From JAFDCJ01 sp964527835 (GTDB lineage Bacteria; Desulfobacterota; Desulfobacteria; Desulfobacterales; JAFDCJ01), in assembly GCA_964527835.1 (NCBI GenBank), contig CAZGNV010000015.1, positions 16,385-80,384 of the forward strand: a stretch of DNA of 64,000 nt, read 5' to 3'. The notes beneath the pieces were generated by a model, which was not told the origin of the DNA, did not search any database, and was given only the letters and a program-made list of their open reading frames with translations. A program made the position numbers and the translations under genes. Below, one piece after another: positions 25,998-35,214 of the stretch (position 1 is its first letter; every line of letters begins with the position of its first letter).

Positions 25998-27185
25998 TCA
26001 GTCTGACTCCCAGAAATTTTTTATGGGGCCGGCCAGGGGTCGGCCGTATCCGAAAAATTCATCCAGCTGCAGCATGATCCGGTTGAACACCGGCCATTTG
26101 CGGATTATGTAGCGCACAGTATCATGCAGTCGGCCGGGCGGCTTGTTAAATGGACAGACCATCACGCAGTTGTTGCAGTCCATCCAGTTTTTAGTCCAGA
26201 AAAGAAAACATTTTTCCGGATTGAGGTACCATTTCAGCACTCCCGAATGATTGGAGAGCGACGGTCCTGCAACGGTCGGATTTCCGGTGGTGATGGCCTG
26301 GGACGGGCAATGACGGGCGCATTTTTTGCAGATTCGGCAGAATCGCTCGACGCCGAAGGGCCGGTAGTCATCATATTGCAACGGCAGATCCGTGAATACT
26401 TTGCAAAGTCGCACCCGGGGTCCGTATTTTTCGGTGATCAACAGGCCCATGCGTCCGAGCTCGCCTAGCCCGGCGGCCATGGCCAGCGGAATGGAAAGGG
26501 CGGTGTCATTGCCGCTGGGGATCGCTTGGTATCCAAGACCCCGGATAAAAGCGGCTACCATGTTGGCCACCACGGCCTGCAGGCTGTATCCAAGGCCGGT
26601 GGAGGCGCCGGAGATGGCATCCGGAGAATAGCGCACGGTGTCATAATCCATTTCCACGGCCATGACGATGGCGCTGGTGCACCCTTCGGGCAATTGCAGG
26701 GGCCGGTGCTCGCCGGCGAGTAGATCCTGTTCGTGGGAATAGACCAGATTGGGATGGGCGTAGCAGATGCCGATCAGATCCGCTCCCAGAAAACGGGCGG
26801 CCTTTTTGACGATGCGGCTGTTGGTTTCCGGCGAGCTGCAGACCGGACCGCCGGCTTCCACGAACCGTTTGACCTTGGGGGGAATATCGGTCCAGGAGTA
26901 AAGCCCGTAGTTGCTGCGCATGACACCAAAACCAAAACCGTACTCCAGGTTCCAGGCCGCATTGCGCAGGGCATAGTCGAGTTTACGAAAGCCGTAGCGA
27001 TCCTGGTATTTGACTTCGTTGTACAGGCGGTTGCCGTGGGGCACAAACGCTTTGTCCCAGGTGCGCCGTTTGAACATCTCGTTGCACTGGTCAAAGCGGT
27101 AGTCAGGCACCGGGAAAGGAAAATAGGGTTTGCTGGAGGATGCCGAATTTCCAGGTTTGTTTTTGTTGGGAGAGTTCATCTTCAT
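25998..27185 (-). CDS. reductive-dehalogenase-like corrinoid/Fe-S protein without TAT signal
   Basis: Protein of about 395 residues resembling the catalytic part of RdhA. Two cluster motifs are complete: C283-x2-C286-x2-C289-x3-C293-P and C326-x10-C337-x2-C340-x3-C344-P. The preceding segment GLGELGRMGLLITEKYGPRV is the family core that contacts the corrinoid. There is no twin-arginine signal, no membrane helix and no RdhB partner, so it should be cytoplasmic. It lies 38 bases upstream of hutU, inside the hut operon, an unusual place for this family. Function could be reductive dehalogenation, another corrinoid-dependent reduction or a corrinoid electron-transfer role. Start at 27185 is uncertain (27179 also possible). 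Confidence 0.8.
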   Translation of the reverse strand: MKMNSPNKNKPGNSASSSKPYFPFPVPDYRFDQCNEMFKRRTWDKAFVPHGNRLYNEVKYQDRYGFRKLDYALRNAAWNLEYGFGFGVMRSNYGLYSWTDIPPKVKRFVEAGGPVCSSPETNSRIVKKAARFLGADLIGICYAHPNLVYSHEQDLLAGEHRPLQLPEGCTSAIVMAVEMDYDTVRYSPDAISGASTGLGYSLQAVVANMVAAFIRGLGYQAIPSGNDTALSIPLAMAAGLGELGRMGLLITEKYGPRVRLCKVFTDLPLQYDDYRPFGVERFCRICKKCARHCPSQAITTGNPTVAGPSLSNHSGVLKWYLNPEKCFLFWTKNWMDCNNCVMVCPFNKPPGRLHDTVRYIIRKWPVFNRIMLQLDEFFGYGRPLAGPIKNFWESD

Positions 27186-27227
27186 GCTTGTTATGGGCAA
27201 TTGACTTGGCTGTGGATTTGCTGTCCG

Positions 27228-28289
27228 TTATTTAGCTCTTAATTCCTCTTTTGCCACTTCGATCAGGGCCTTTATATTCTCGCTGGGGGTCTGCGGAGTT
27301 ATTGTGCACCCCGGCATCAGAATAAAATCTTCTCCTCCTTGGCGGCAGCATCTGCGGGCAGCCGCGGCAACTTCGGCAGCGGTTTTTTTCTCAAGAATCT
27401 CAATGGGATCCAGGTTGCCGCCAATGAGTGGTTTTTGTCCAATTGCGGCGCGGATTTCTTCGACATTAATATTTTGGTCAATGCTGATCAGGGCGGCGCC
27501 GGTGTCTGCCATATCTTTAACGATGGGCATAATCTTTCCGCAAATATGGAGCAGGACCGGTCTGTCAACGCTGCTGACTTGACGTTTTAACATGGGCAAT
27601 GCAAATTCGTTAAACATTGCCGGAGAAATCAGGTCGGTGGAAGCCATCGGATCCGGCAGAAAAAAAATATCGGCGCCGCAATCCACCAATGCTTCGGTGT
27701 AGGTGATAAGAAACCGGGTGACTTTTTCCAGCAGGCTTTTAACCATTGCAGGATTTAAGGCCATGTTCAGCATCAAATTGTCCATGCCCAGAATTCGACC
27801 GGTTGATGTCAGGGGCCCGGGACTGTTGACGATCACCGGAATTTGTTTTGTCGCCTGTCGGCTCAGGGTGCTCACGGCCTGCAGCATCGCCTGGATTCTG
27901 GCACAATTGCCGATTTCAGGGATGTCCAGTTGAGCGACTTCTGCCGGGTCGGCAAAAGTGTGCGTCTGCCTGACAAAGGGCTCTCTTTGGCCGTAGCCGA
28001 CTTGGCATCCAAAGGCCTCGGCAACATAGGTGCTGTCACCCATTATCGGCAGGCAATTGTATCCGACTTTTTGCTGATAATCATAGAAGGCCTGGGCCAG
28101 CAGTTGACTATTCGAAACGATGGTCTCTAGGGGCGTCTGTTCGGATGAAATCGTATAGGTCGTCACGATGGGAAGAAAGGTTTGATTTATCGCATTATGA
28201 TTTGCCGCCATGGGGCCTGCCGTCTTTTTCGGATTGTTTGAGGTAAAGTATTGAAGGTGTCGTAAAAAGTCATTTTCGAGCGCCATCAA
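27228..28289 (-). CDS. uroporphyrinogen-decarboxylase-family protein, MtaA/CmuA-like
   Basis: TIM-barrel protein of 353 residues from the URO-D superfamily. Instead of HemE features it has a zinc-binding LLHICGK motif near residues 246-252 and a distal cysteine in MPGCTITPQTPSENI near 328. That H-x-C...C set is typical of MtaA/CmuA methyltransferases that move methyl groups from corrinoid proteins to a thiol or folate. It sits 24 bases downstream of livF of the second transporter and 42 bases upstream of the RdhA-like gene, so it belongs to the same transcript. In this locus it could methylate THF using a corrinoid-bound methyl group, which is inference. Confidence 0.77.
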   Translation of the reverse strand: MMALENDFLRHLQYFTSNNPKKTAGPMAANHNAINQTFLPIVTTYTISSEQTPLETIVSNSQLLAQAFYDYQQKVGYNCLPIMGDSTYVAEAFGCQVGYGQREPFVRQTHTFADPAEVAQLDIPEIGNCARIQAMLQAVSTLSRQATKQIPVIVNSPGPLTSTGRILGMDNLMLNMALNPAMVKSLLEKVTRFLITYTEALVDCGADIFFLPDPMASTDLISPAMFNEFALPMLKRQVSSVDRPVLLHICGKIMPIVKDMADTGAALISIDQNINVEEIRAAIGQKPLIGGNLDPIEILEKKTAAEVAAAARRCCRQGGEDFILMPGCTITPQTPSENIKALIEVAKEELRAK

Positions 28290-28313
28290 TCCTTTTTTAC
28301 GACTTCATCAGTA

Positions 28314-29024
28314 CTAGATGCCCAGATAAGCTGTTTTCAGATATTCATCGTTCAGCAGCTCCTTGCCGGTCCCCTCCATTACAATGCGGCCGTTCTCAAT
28401 CACATAGCCCCGATCGGCAAGCGTCAGCGCCTTATAAACATTTTGCTCAACGATGAGGATGGCCACGTTTTCTTTTTTTATTTTTTCAATGACCTGAAAG
28501 GTTGTTTCCACCAAAAGCGGCGCCAATCCAAGAGAAGGCTCATCGATGGCTAAAAGCAGGGGGCGGGCCATCAATCCCCGTGCAATGGCAAGCATTTGCT
28601 GTTCGCCGCCACTCAGGGAGCCTGCCATCTGGTTTTTGTGTTCGGCAAGAACCGGGAATATGCCATAGACTTCCTTGATTATCTCGTCTTTATCAGCTCG
28701 TGATCTTTGGCAGTAAGCGCCGACTTCCAGATTGTCCTGCACACTCAGCAGGGGGAAAACACGTCGGCCCTCGGGAACGTGGATGATTCCGCGCTCTACG
28801 ATCTCATAGGGCGGCAGTCCGGCGAGCTGCTTTCCATTAAACTGGATAGAACCGGACACTTTTTTCAACAAGCCCGAAAGGGAGCGCAAAAGGGTGCTTT
28901 TACCGGCGGCGTTGGCGCCCACGATGGAAATAACTTCACCCGGATTGACTTCGAAGCAAATGTCATGCAGCACCTGGAGCTCTTCGTAAGACGCATTTAA
29001 TTTATCGACTTTGAGCAGCGGCAT
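28314..29024 (-). CDS. livF: Liv-type ABC transporter ATP-binding protein LivF (second set)
   Basis: ATPase of 236 residues. The start at 29024 is preferred because GGAG sits 6 bases upstream; the reading frame extends further into livG. Walker A is GANAAGKST near residue 38, the signature LSGGEQQMLAIARGL and Walker B LLLAIDEPSLGLAP. It overlaps livG by 23 bases. This is the last gene of a complete second Liv-type transporter in the same direction as the first. The substitution of A for G in Walker A (GANAAGKST) is tolerated in this family. Confidence 0.9.
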   Translation of the reverse strand: MPLLKVDKLNASYEELQVLHDICFEVNPGEVISIVGANAAGKSTLLRSLSGLLKKVSGSIQFNGKQLAGLPPYEIVERGIIHVPEGRRVFPLLSVQDNLEVGAYCQRSRADKDEIIKEVYGIFPVLAEHKNQMAGSLSGGEQQMLAIARGLMARPLLLAIDEPSLGLAPLLVETTFQVIEKIKKENVAILIVEQNVYKALTLADRGYVIENGRIVMEGTGKELLNDEYLKTAYLGI

Positions 29025-29730
29025 ACTCTTCTCCAAGATAGGCCTCGATGACCTTAGGTTCACGGGCGACTTCTGCGGGAGATCCTGTGCAGATGATCTC
29101 GCCGTAGTTTAAGACGATAATATGATCGGAAATGTTCATGATCACCTTCATGATGTGCTCGATGATAAAAAGGGTGATTCCAGAATTTGTAAGGTTGTCG
29201 ATCAGCGGCAAAAAGTTTTTCAGTTCATTGGGGTTCAGGCCGGCCATGACTTCGTCCAACAGGAACAGCCGGGGGGCCGTGGCCAGGCCTTTGGCGATTT
29301 CAAGTCGCTTGCGGTCGGAAATGGTGAGATTTCTTCCAAGCAGATCCATTTTGTCCCGCATCCCGACATAATCGAGTACTTCTTCCGCCTTTTTGCGGGC
29401 TTTTCTGAGGCTTTTTTGGCGGTTCAGGGCCCCGATCATCACGTTTTTCAAGACCGGCACATTGGCAAATGGCTTTGTGATTTGAAAAGTTCGGCAGACT
29501 CCCAGGGTGCAGATGTCTTCGGGCTTCAAGCGGCTGATATCCCGGCCGTTGAATTTGATGTGCCCCGTTTTTGACCGGTAAAATCCGGTGATCAGATTAA
29601 ACAGGGTCGTTTTGCCGGCGCCGTTGGGCCCGATCAGACCGACGACTTCACCTTTTCCAATGTTAAAGGAAATATTGTTCAATACGGGGTTGCCCCCAAA
29701 CCATTTGCTCACGTTGCTGACTTCAAGCAT
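29002..29730 (-). CDS. livG: Liv-type ABC transporter ATP-binding protein LivG (second set)
   Basis: ATPase of 242 residues with Walker A GPNGAGKTT near residues 35-43, the LivG-type CRTFQITKPFANVPVLKNV segment, a relaxed signature NLTISDRKRLEIAKGL and Walker B LFLLDEVMAGL. It follows livM by 17 bases. As in the first set the canonical LSGGQ is replaced, here by LTISD. It energises transport with the LivF encoded by the overlapping downstream gene. Confidence 0.9.
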   Translation of the reverse strand: MLEVSNVSKWFGGNPVLNNISFNIGKGEVVGLIGPNGAGKTTLFNLITGFYRSKTGHIKFNGRDISRLKPEDICTLGVCRTFQITKPFANVPVLKNVMIGALNRQKSLRKARKKAEEVLDYVGMRDKMDLLGRNLTISDRKRLEIAKGLATAPRLFLLDEVMAGLNPNELKNFLPLIDNLTNSGITLFIIEHIMKVIMNISDHIIVLNYGEIICTGSPAEVAREPKVIEAYLGEEYAAAQSR

Positions 29731-29747
29731 GATTTTTCAGCCTCAAT

Positions 29748-30737
29748 TTAAATCTTTTCCTTCGAGACGTTGCCGACAAATTTGTCCTTGAATGTGCCGT
29801 AAATTCCCTTGGGCATATACAAAAGCACCAGGATCAGGATGGAAGCATAAATGATCATATGCAGCCCCGGCAGGGCGGTGCCCATCTTGGCACGCAGAAA
29901 CATGGTGATCGGTATGAAAATGATCGCCCCGACAGCCGGTCCCAGCGCGGTGCCCAACCCCCCAACGATGGCGAAAAGAGCCACCTGGATGGCGATTTGA
30001 ATCCTGATGACACTGCTCGGGTCGATGTAGACCAGATACTGGGCGTAAAAAGTGCCGATTACCGCAGCTAAAAAAGAACTGATCGCCATGGCAACCAGCC
30101 GTACGCGGCCGGTTTTGACGCCCAGCGCCCGGGCGGCATCCTCATTTTCCCGGAAGGCGGTGAGAAAATAGCCCAACCTTGAATTTTCGATGGCCAAAGA
30201 AATCGCAATGACCAGCACAAACAAGGCCAGGGCGACATAAAGATAAGCAAGTTTGCTGGCAAATACCATATTGTACAAACTGGGTTCAATGGGCAGCGCA
30301 AGCCCTTCGGCGCCGGCTGTCAACGATACCCAACTCATGGCGATGATCGAGCATACCTGCCCGAAGGCCAGGGTGGCCAGGGCGAAGTAGTGGCTTCTGA
30401 GACGAAAGCAGATGACGCCAAGCAAAACTCCCACGCAGCAGGCCAGCGCTCCTCCGGCAAACATACCCACCCACGGCGTGAGTCCGAATTTAAGAAACAG
30501 AAGCGTTGAGGTATAGGCTCCGATTCCAAAAAAAGCGTTATGGCACAAGGAAGTCATACCGGCATAACCCGAGATGATATTCCAGGAACCGGCAAATGCT
30601 CCCCACACAAAAATCAGAATAAAAGCGTCCAGAAAAAAATCATTATTGACAAATAGGGGAGCAATGCACAGGATTGCCAGGCCGGCAATGATTGCGAGCA
30701 CTTGTCTGGTATGTATTCTGTCAGCTGATGGCTTCAA
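29748..30737 (-). CDS. livM: Liv-type ABC transporter permease LivM (second set)
   Basis: Inner-membrane permease of 329 residues with about nine hydrophobic segments. The family motif appears as GYAGMTSLCHNAFFGIGAY near residues 53-71, with C and N replacing the usual G and A. The coupling loop reads AFRENEDAARALGVK. Its start overlaps livH by 17 bases. It differs clearly from the LivM encoded at 19111, so the two transporters are not a recent tandem duplication. Confidence 0.9.
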   Translation of the reverse strand: MKPSADRIHTRQVLAIIAGLAILCIAPLFVNNDFFLDAFILIFVWGAFAGSWNIISGYAGMTSLCHNAFFGIGAYTSTLLFLKFGLTPWVGMFAGGALACCVGVLLGVICFRLRSHYFALATLAFGQVCSIIAMSWVSLTAGAEGLALPIEPSLYNMVFASKLAYLYVALALFVLVIAISLAIENSRLGYFLTAFRENEDAARALGVKTGRVRLVAMAISSFLAAVIGTFYAQYLVYIDPSSVIRIQIAIQVALFAIVGGLGTALGPAVGAIIFIPITMFLRAKMGTALPGLHMIIYASILILVLLYMPKGIYGTFKDKFVGNVSKEKI

Positions 30738-31647
30738 TGCGTTCGAGCTCCTCTTCTCCTTTTACCCCGAAAATTCCGGATGGCCTGAACACCAGAACGG
30801 CGATGAACACCGAAAAATAAACCGCCTGTTTACTTTCCGGGCCGATAAGAAAACCTGAAAACACTTCCACGATGCCCAGAAACAGGCCGGCGATCACCGC
30901 TCCGACAATATTGCCCATTCCTCCGAGCACCACCGCCACGAACATCACCAGCACAAATTCAAATCCGACAAAAGGATGGACGGTGTAAATCGGTATCATC
31001 AGGGCACCGGCAATGCCGACGAGCATAATGCCGATGGCAAACGTCAATTTGTATATTTTGTCGATGTTAATTCCCATCAAAAGTGCGGTGGTGCGATCCT
31101 GGGCGGTGGCGCGAATCACTTTGCCGACGTAGCTGAACTTCGTATAAAAATAGAAAACTGCAGATAAAGATATAGCGATGACAAAAGCGATCAGCCTTGC
31201 CGGGTTGAAAATGAGTTCTTCCAAACCCAGGGCCGGGAAAGGGCCCAATATGAATGGGCTTCGAAGATACGGCAATGAGACCGCTCTGAAATCCGCTGAC
31301 CAGAAAAGCAGCGCTAGGTTTTCGATGATGATGGACAATCCCAGGGTGACAAAGATCTGGGTCAGGTGCGGCGCTCCAATGGTTTTTTTGATAAAGACCT
31401 GATAAACGATGATGCCGATGAGAAACAGCAACGGGATCACGATGAAAATTGATAAATAGGGGTCCAGCTGGAAATAATGATACAGCCAGAAGCTTACATA
31501 CATGGCGATCATTAGAAACTCGCCATGGGCGAAATTAACGATTTTCATCACTCCGAAAATCAGTGTCAGCCCGATGCTCGCCAGGGCATAGATTCCCCCC
31601 AGCAGGATTCCGGCAATGAGCAGTTGGATTAATATGGTAGCATCCAT
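30721..31647 (-). CDS. livH: Liv-type ABC transporter permease LivH (second set)
   Basis: Inner-membrane permease of 308 residues. The N-terminus shows the LivH pattern GGIYALASIGLTLIFGVMKI near residues 17-36, followed by VNFAHGEFLM. The coupling loop reads RATAQDRTTALLMGIN. It is the first permease gene after its binding-protein gene, from which it is separated by 92 bases containing a hairpin. Together with LivM, LivG and LivF it forms a complete importer. Confidence 0.9.
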   Translation of the reverse strand: MDATILIQLLIAGILLGGIYALASIGLTLIFGVMKIVNFAHGEFLMIAMYVSFWLYHYFQLDPYLSIFIVIPLLFLIGIIVYQVFIKKTIGAPHLTQIFVTLGLSIIIENLALLFWSADFRAVSLPYLRSPFILGPFPALGLEELIFNPARLIAFVIAISLSAVFYFYTKFSYVGKVIRATAQDRTTALLMGINIDKIYKLTFAIGIMLVGIAGALMIPIYTVHPFVGFEFVLVMFVAVVLGGMGNIVGAVIAGLFLGIVEVFSGFLIGPESKQAVYFSVFIAVLVFRPSGIFGVKGEEELERIEAIS

Positions 31648-31712
31648 TGGCGCTTGACCTTATTCAATTACAGAGCGGGGAATGAATTCGCTTAAGCGGT
31701 AATATTGTTCAT

Positions 31713-31739
31713 CCCTCGGTAACGTGACAGAGCCGAGGG
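31713..31739 (-). other. hairpin between binding-protein and permease genes
   Basis: CCCTCGG (31713-31719) and CCGAGGG (31733-31739) form a 7-bp stem directly after the stop codon of the binding-protein gene. There is no T-run on the minus strand. Such hairpins commonly protect the upstream mRNA so that more binding protein than permease is made. Confidence 0.5.
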
Positions 31740-32984
31740 TTATTTTAAGATCAGCTTTGATGTGGCCACTTCTTTTGGAAATATGAGTTTCAGTTTTCCA
31801 TCTTGCCACTGGTTGATCCCGGCAGCGGAATAAAGATTTTGACCGGCGTTTTTGGCATCCGGTCCGGCAAACTTGATTCCCCAGTTCAAAACGCCCTGAC
31901 CCTTGGGTACATCCAGGCTTAACGCGGCTGCGCGCAGTTTGTCGGGATCGAGGCTGGCGGCTTTGGGCAGAATAAATTTATATAATACCCAGGCGCCGGC
32001 AAATCCGACAAAGGATGTCGGGTTGGGGTATTGCCCGTTGTGACTTTTCTTGTACCGCTCGATGAATTCGCTGGAATCGGCTTTCGGGCGGTCGGACAGG
32101 TTCGTAACGGAAAATTCCGAAGGAATGCCAAAGGCGATGATGCCGTTGGCATCTTCTCCCAGGGCTTTATAAAAGTCCGGGTTTCCCTGCCCGGCGGTGC
32201 TGCCGATAATCATGCCCTTCAATCTTAATTCTCTGGCCTGGCGGTGAAAAAGGATGGCATCATTGATATATTGGGCCGCAAAAATAATATCAGGCTTGGC
32301 CTGTTTGAGCTTCAGGATCAGACCGGAAAGATCGGCTGATTTGGAGCTGTAGCTCTGGGAGGACACCAGGTTGAGCCCCAGCTGTTTGATCCTGGCGGCG
32401 AGTCCTTTGCCGGTGGACCTCCCGAAGCCTCCGTCTTCATGCACGATGGCAAGCCGAAGATCCTGGGCCTTTTTGCCCAGTTTGGGCGCTATTTCGGCGG
32501 CCACAAAATCAACGATCTGTTTGGCCATCATGCCGCCGCTGAAGGTGGTTCTAAATAGATATTTAAACCCGCGGGCTGTGATCAGCCCCGAAACACCTTC
32601 GTTTTCAATGTAGAAAACCTTGTTTTTTTCGGCAACCACCGTGGCGGCCATCGAAAGGCTGCTGGACTGGGTTCCGATGATGGCGGTAACTTTCTCGTTG
32701 GTAATCAGCCGATTGGCTTCACTGGCCGCCGCCTGGGGGTCCGGAGCATCGGCGCTGACCAGGACCACCTTTTTGCCCAGAACACCACCGGCATCGTTGA
32801 TCATTTCGGTGGCAGTTTTGACTCCGTCAAAATTTTTAACGCCGTTTTTGGAATTGGGCCCTGATAGCGGAAAAATGGTGCCGATGCGCCAGACGTCGTC
32901 GGCCGCAAACACCATACTGCTGCTGAAAAACACAACTAGTAAAAGGGCAGTCAATACTCGAACAGTCGGAAAATTTTTCATCAT
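31740..32984 (-). CDS. Liv-type ABC transporter substrate-binding protein (second set)
   Basis: Periplasmic binding protein of 414 residues with a Sec signal peptide (VLTALLLVVFFSSSMVFAAD). The mature N-terminus WRIGTIFPLSGPNSKNGV and the AIIGTQSSSLSMAA segment place it in the peripla_BP_6 amino-acid-binding family. The start is preceded by AGGAGG; an in-frame ATG one codon later is equally possible. It heads the SBP-H-M-G-F transporter. Sequence divergence from the binding protein at 16402 suggests a different ligand. Confidence 0.9.
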   Translation of the reverse strand: MMKNFPTVRVLTALLLVVFFSSSMVFAADDVWRIGTIFPLSGPNSKNGVKNFDGVKTATEMINDAGGVLGKKVVLVSADAPDPQAAASEANRLITNEKVTAIIGTQSSSLSMAATVVAEKNKVFYIENEGVSGLITARGFKYLFRTTFSGGMMAKQIVDFVAAEIAPKLGKKAQDLRLAIVHEDGGFGRSTGKGLAARIKQLGLNLVSSQSYSSKSADLSGLILKLKQAKPDIIFAAQYINDAILFHRQARELRLKGMIIGSTAGQGNPDFYKALGEDANGIIAFGIPSEFSVTNLSDRPKADSSEFIERYKKSHNGQYPNPTSFVGFAGAWVLYKFILPKAASLDPDKLRAAALSLDVPKGQGVLNWGIKFAGPDAKNAGQNLYSAAGINQWQDGKLKLIFPKEVATSKLILK

Positions 32985-33045
32985 GCCTCCTCCTTTGCTT
33001 ACATCATGGGTGGTTAAAGAAAATGGATGCCGGTTGCGAATTCCT

Positions 33046-35214
33046 TCAACTTTTATATATCCGGCAGCAAAATCCTCTCAAATTGCTGGAACCCATCTCG
33101 CGGTTAAAGGGCGGCGAGTTGTTGGTCAACACATTCATGTTGGATTCGGCCCAGTTAAAAAGCGGCTGTTCCTGGCATTCCGGAAAATACCAGCCATAGT
33201 CGATTTCCACTATCCGGGGGTCGATCTCGTTGCTCAATTCGGCTTTTTGCCGGATTTTCCCCCGGCGGTTCTCGATGGTGACCCGATCCCCGGGTGCGAT
33301 GCCAAGGCTGGCGGCGGTTTGAGGGTGGATGCGCACCAGGGGTTCCGGGTGCATCTTCCTTAGCGCTGGAATCTGCCTGTCCCTGGAATGCTTGAAAAAC
33401 GCGCTTTTGCGGTTTACCGCCACCAGGGGGAACTTCCCGGCCAGGCCGGGATCGCTCAACGGAGTCTCGGGCAACTCCCTGAAAGCCGGCAAGGGGTCGA
33501 CCCCTGCTTTTTCCAGTTGCTCCGAGAACAATTCCACCTTGCCCGATGGCGTGTCAAATCCGTGCCTTGCAAAATGCCGGTAGTGTTTGGTCCCGGCGAG
33601 GCAGCCGATTTTTCTGAATTCATCAAATGTGATGCCGGCCGGTTCCATGATCCAATCCAGCATCTGCCGGCTGTTTTTCCAGAAGCCGGGCAAAGCCAGT
33701 TTTTTGGCCAACTCGTTGATGATCTTCATATCCGACCAGCTTTGTCCGACCGTGGCGACTTTTTGCTGAACGGAGGCAATGGGAATGTGGCAGGGCGCTT
33801 CGATGCTGTCGAACTCGAGATGGGAGGCCGCCGGCAGGACGATATCGGCCATCATGGCGGTCGGCGTCATGAACATGTCGCTGACCACCAGAAATTCCAG
33901 CCTCGACAGGGCCTGGTAGGTTTCGTTGCTGTTGGGATAGGAAGTCAGGATATTGGCCCCCTGGATGAAAACCGATCGAACTGGATAGGGGTCTTCATAG
34001 AGGATGGACTTTATCACCCGTTGCGGCAGCACGTAGGAGATGAAAGGCGCCAGATGATCCGCCCGGCTCAATGCCCGGCGCCGCCGTTCAGTCGGCACCT
34101 TGCTGTGGCAGGTCACCTCCGCCGGCGAGGCGGGAATGTGTTTGTCTGTTGCTCCAGGGGCCGTGGTCTCAGACTCCGGCGCCATGAAGGGAATCGGATA
34201 GACATTGTGGGTTGCGATTCCGTCCCACTTCAGCTCGCCGCCGGGAATTGCCAGGTTGCCCGTGATGGCCCGCAGCATGGCAATCGCCCGGCAGGTCTGA
34301 AAGCTGTTGAGATTGGTATCCAGTCCGTTGCCCCAGTGGATCACACCGGGCCTGCCGGAGGCAAACATCCGGGCGGCCTGGACGATCTGCGCTGCCTGCG
34401 TCCAGGTCAACTCGGCTGTCTTGTCAACACCATAGTCCTGGACATGGCTTTTGAGCCGGTCGAATCCCACCGTCCACTCACGGACAAAGGCGGCATCAAA
34501 TAATTTTTCGTTGATGATCACATTGATGAAACTCAACGCCAGGGCCAGATCGGTTCCCGGTCGTATTTGCAGCCAGAGATCGGCTTTTTGGGCCAGTTTT
34601 GATTTCAAGGGGTCGATGACGATCAGCTTTGAACCGTTTTTGACGGCCTGGCTGATGTCGGTGTAAACGCTGATGCAGGAGCGCGCCGGGTCGCAGCCCC
34701 AGACCACGATGCATTGGGGGGGATAATCGAAATCCGGCACGGCATAATAGCCGTAGGTGAATTGGGATGCTTTTTCTCCGGGAACAAAGCAAATGGAGGC
34801 CATGGAGGCATAATTCGGTGTCCCGAGGGTATTTGCGAATCGACTCAGAAAAAGGTCGGCAATCCCCTTGCAGCCGCCTTTTATGACCTGGATGGATTCA
34901 ACCCCATACTTCGATTTTGCCTGTAAAAGATTGGAGGCCACCGCGTCGAGGGCCTCATCCCACCCGATGGGCTGCCAGTTTCCCTGGCCCCTGTCGCCGG
35001 TTCTTCGCAAAGGTTGTTTGAGGCGGTGGGGATTGTCGAGGTAGTCCAGGGCCACCCGTCCTTTTTTGCACAGCACCCCGCGGCTGACAGGATGATGAGG
35101 ATCCCCGGATATTTTGACCGGCCGATCATTTTCGATGTGGATCAAAATCCCACAGCTGTGATAACACAGGCGGCAGGTGGATTTGACGATGCGCTCGGAC
35201 AATGTTTTTCCCAC
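33046..35214 (-). CDS. molybdopterin-dependent oxidoreductase, formate dehydrogenase/PhsA-like
   Basis: Large catalytic subunit of 722 residues from the DMSO-reductase superfamily. An N-terminal 4Fe-4S motif is C14-x2-C17-x3-C21 with C49 as fourth ligand. The molybdopterin domains follow, ending in the Molydop_binding region (RIHPQTAASLGIAPGDRVTI). No twin-arginine signal is visible, so the enzyme should be cytoplasmic. No electron-transfer subunits are encoded beside it. It is divergent from hutC with a likely HutC operator between them, which ties it to imidazole metabolism. A tungsten or molybdenum enzyme acting on an imidazole or its breakdown product is possible. The exact reaction is unknown. 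Confidence 0.85.
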   Translation of the reverse strand: MGKTLSERIVKSTCRLCYHSCGILIHIENDRPVKISGDPHHPVSRGVLCKKGRVALDYLDNPHRLKQPLRRTGDRGQGNWQPIGWDEALDAVASNLLQAKSKYGVESIQVIKGGCKGIADLFLSRFANTLGTPNYASMASICFVPGEKASQFTYGYYAVPDFDYPPQCIVVWGCDPARSCISVYTDISQAVKNGSKLIVIDPLKSKLAQKADLWLQIRPGTDLALALSFINVIINEKLFDAAFVREWTVGFDRLKSHVQDYGVDKTAELTWTQAAQIVQAARMFASGRPGVIHWGNGLDTNLNSFQTCRAIAMLRAITGNLAIPGGELKWDGIATHNVYPIPFMAPESETTAPGATDKHIPASPAEVTCHSKVPTERRRRALSRADHLAPFISYVLPQRVIKSILYEDPYPVRSVFIQGANILTSYPNSNETYQALSRLEFLVVSDMFMTPTAMMADIVLPAASHLEFDSIEAPCHIPIASVQQKVATVGQSWSDMKIINELAKKLALPGFWKNSRQMLDWIMEPAGITFDEFRKIGCLAGTKHYRHFARHGFDTPSGKVELFSEQLEKAGVDPLPAFRELPETPLSDPGLAGKFPLVAVNRKSAFFKHSRDRQIPALRKMHPEPLVRIHPQTAASLGIAPGDRVTIENRRGKIRQKAELSNEIDPRIVEIDYGWYFPECQEQPLFNWAESNMNVLTNNSPPFNREMGSSNLRGFCCRIYKS

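Noticed and set aside
27228..28289. HemE (haem biosynthesis)
   Set aside because: The HICG and distal Cys zinc ligands and the genomic context fit MtaA/CmuA-like methyltransferases better.
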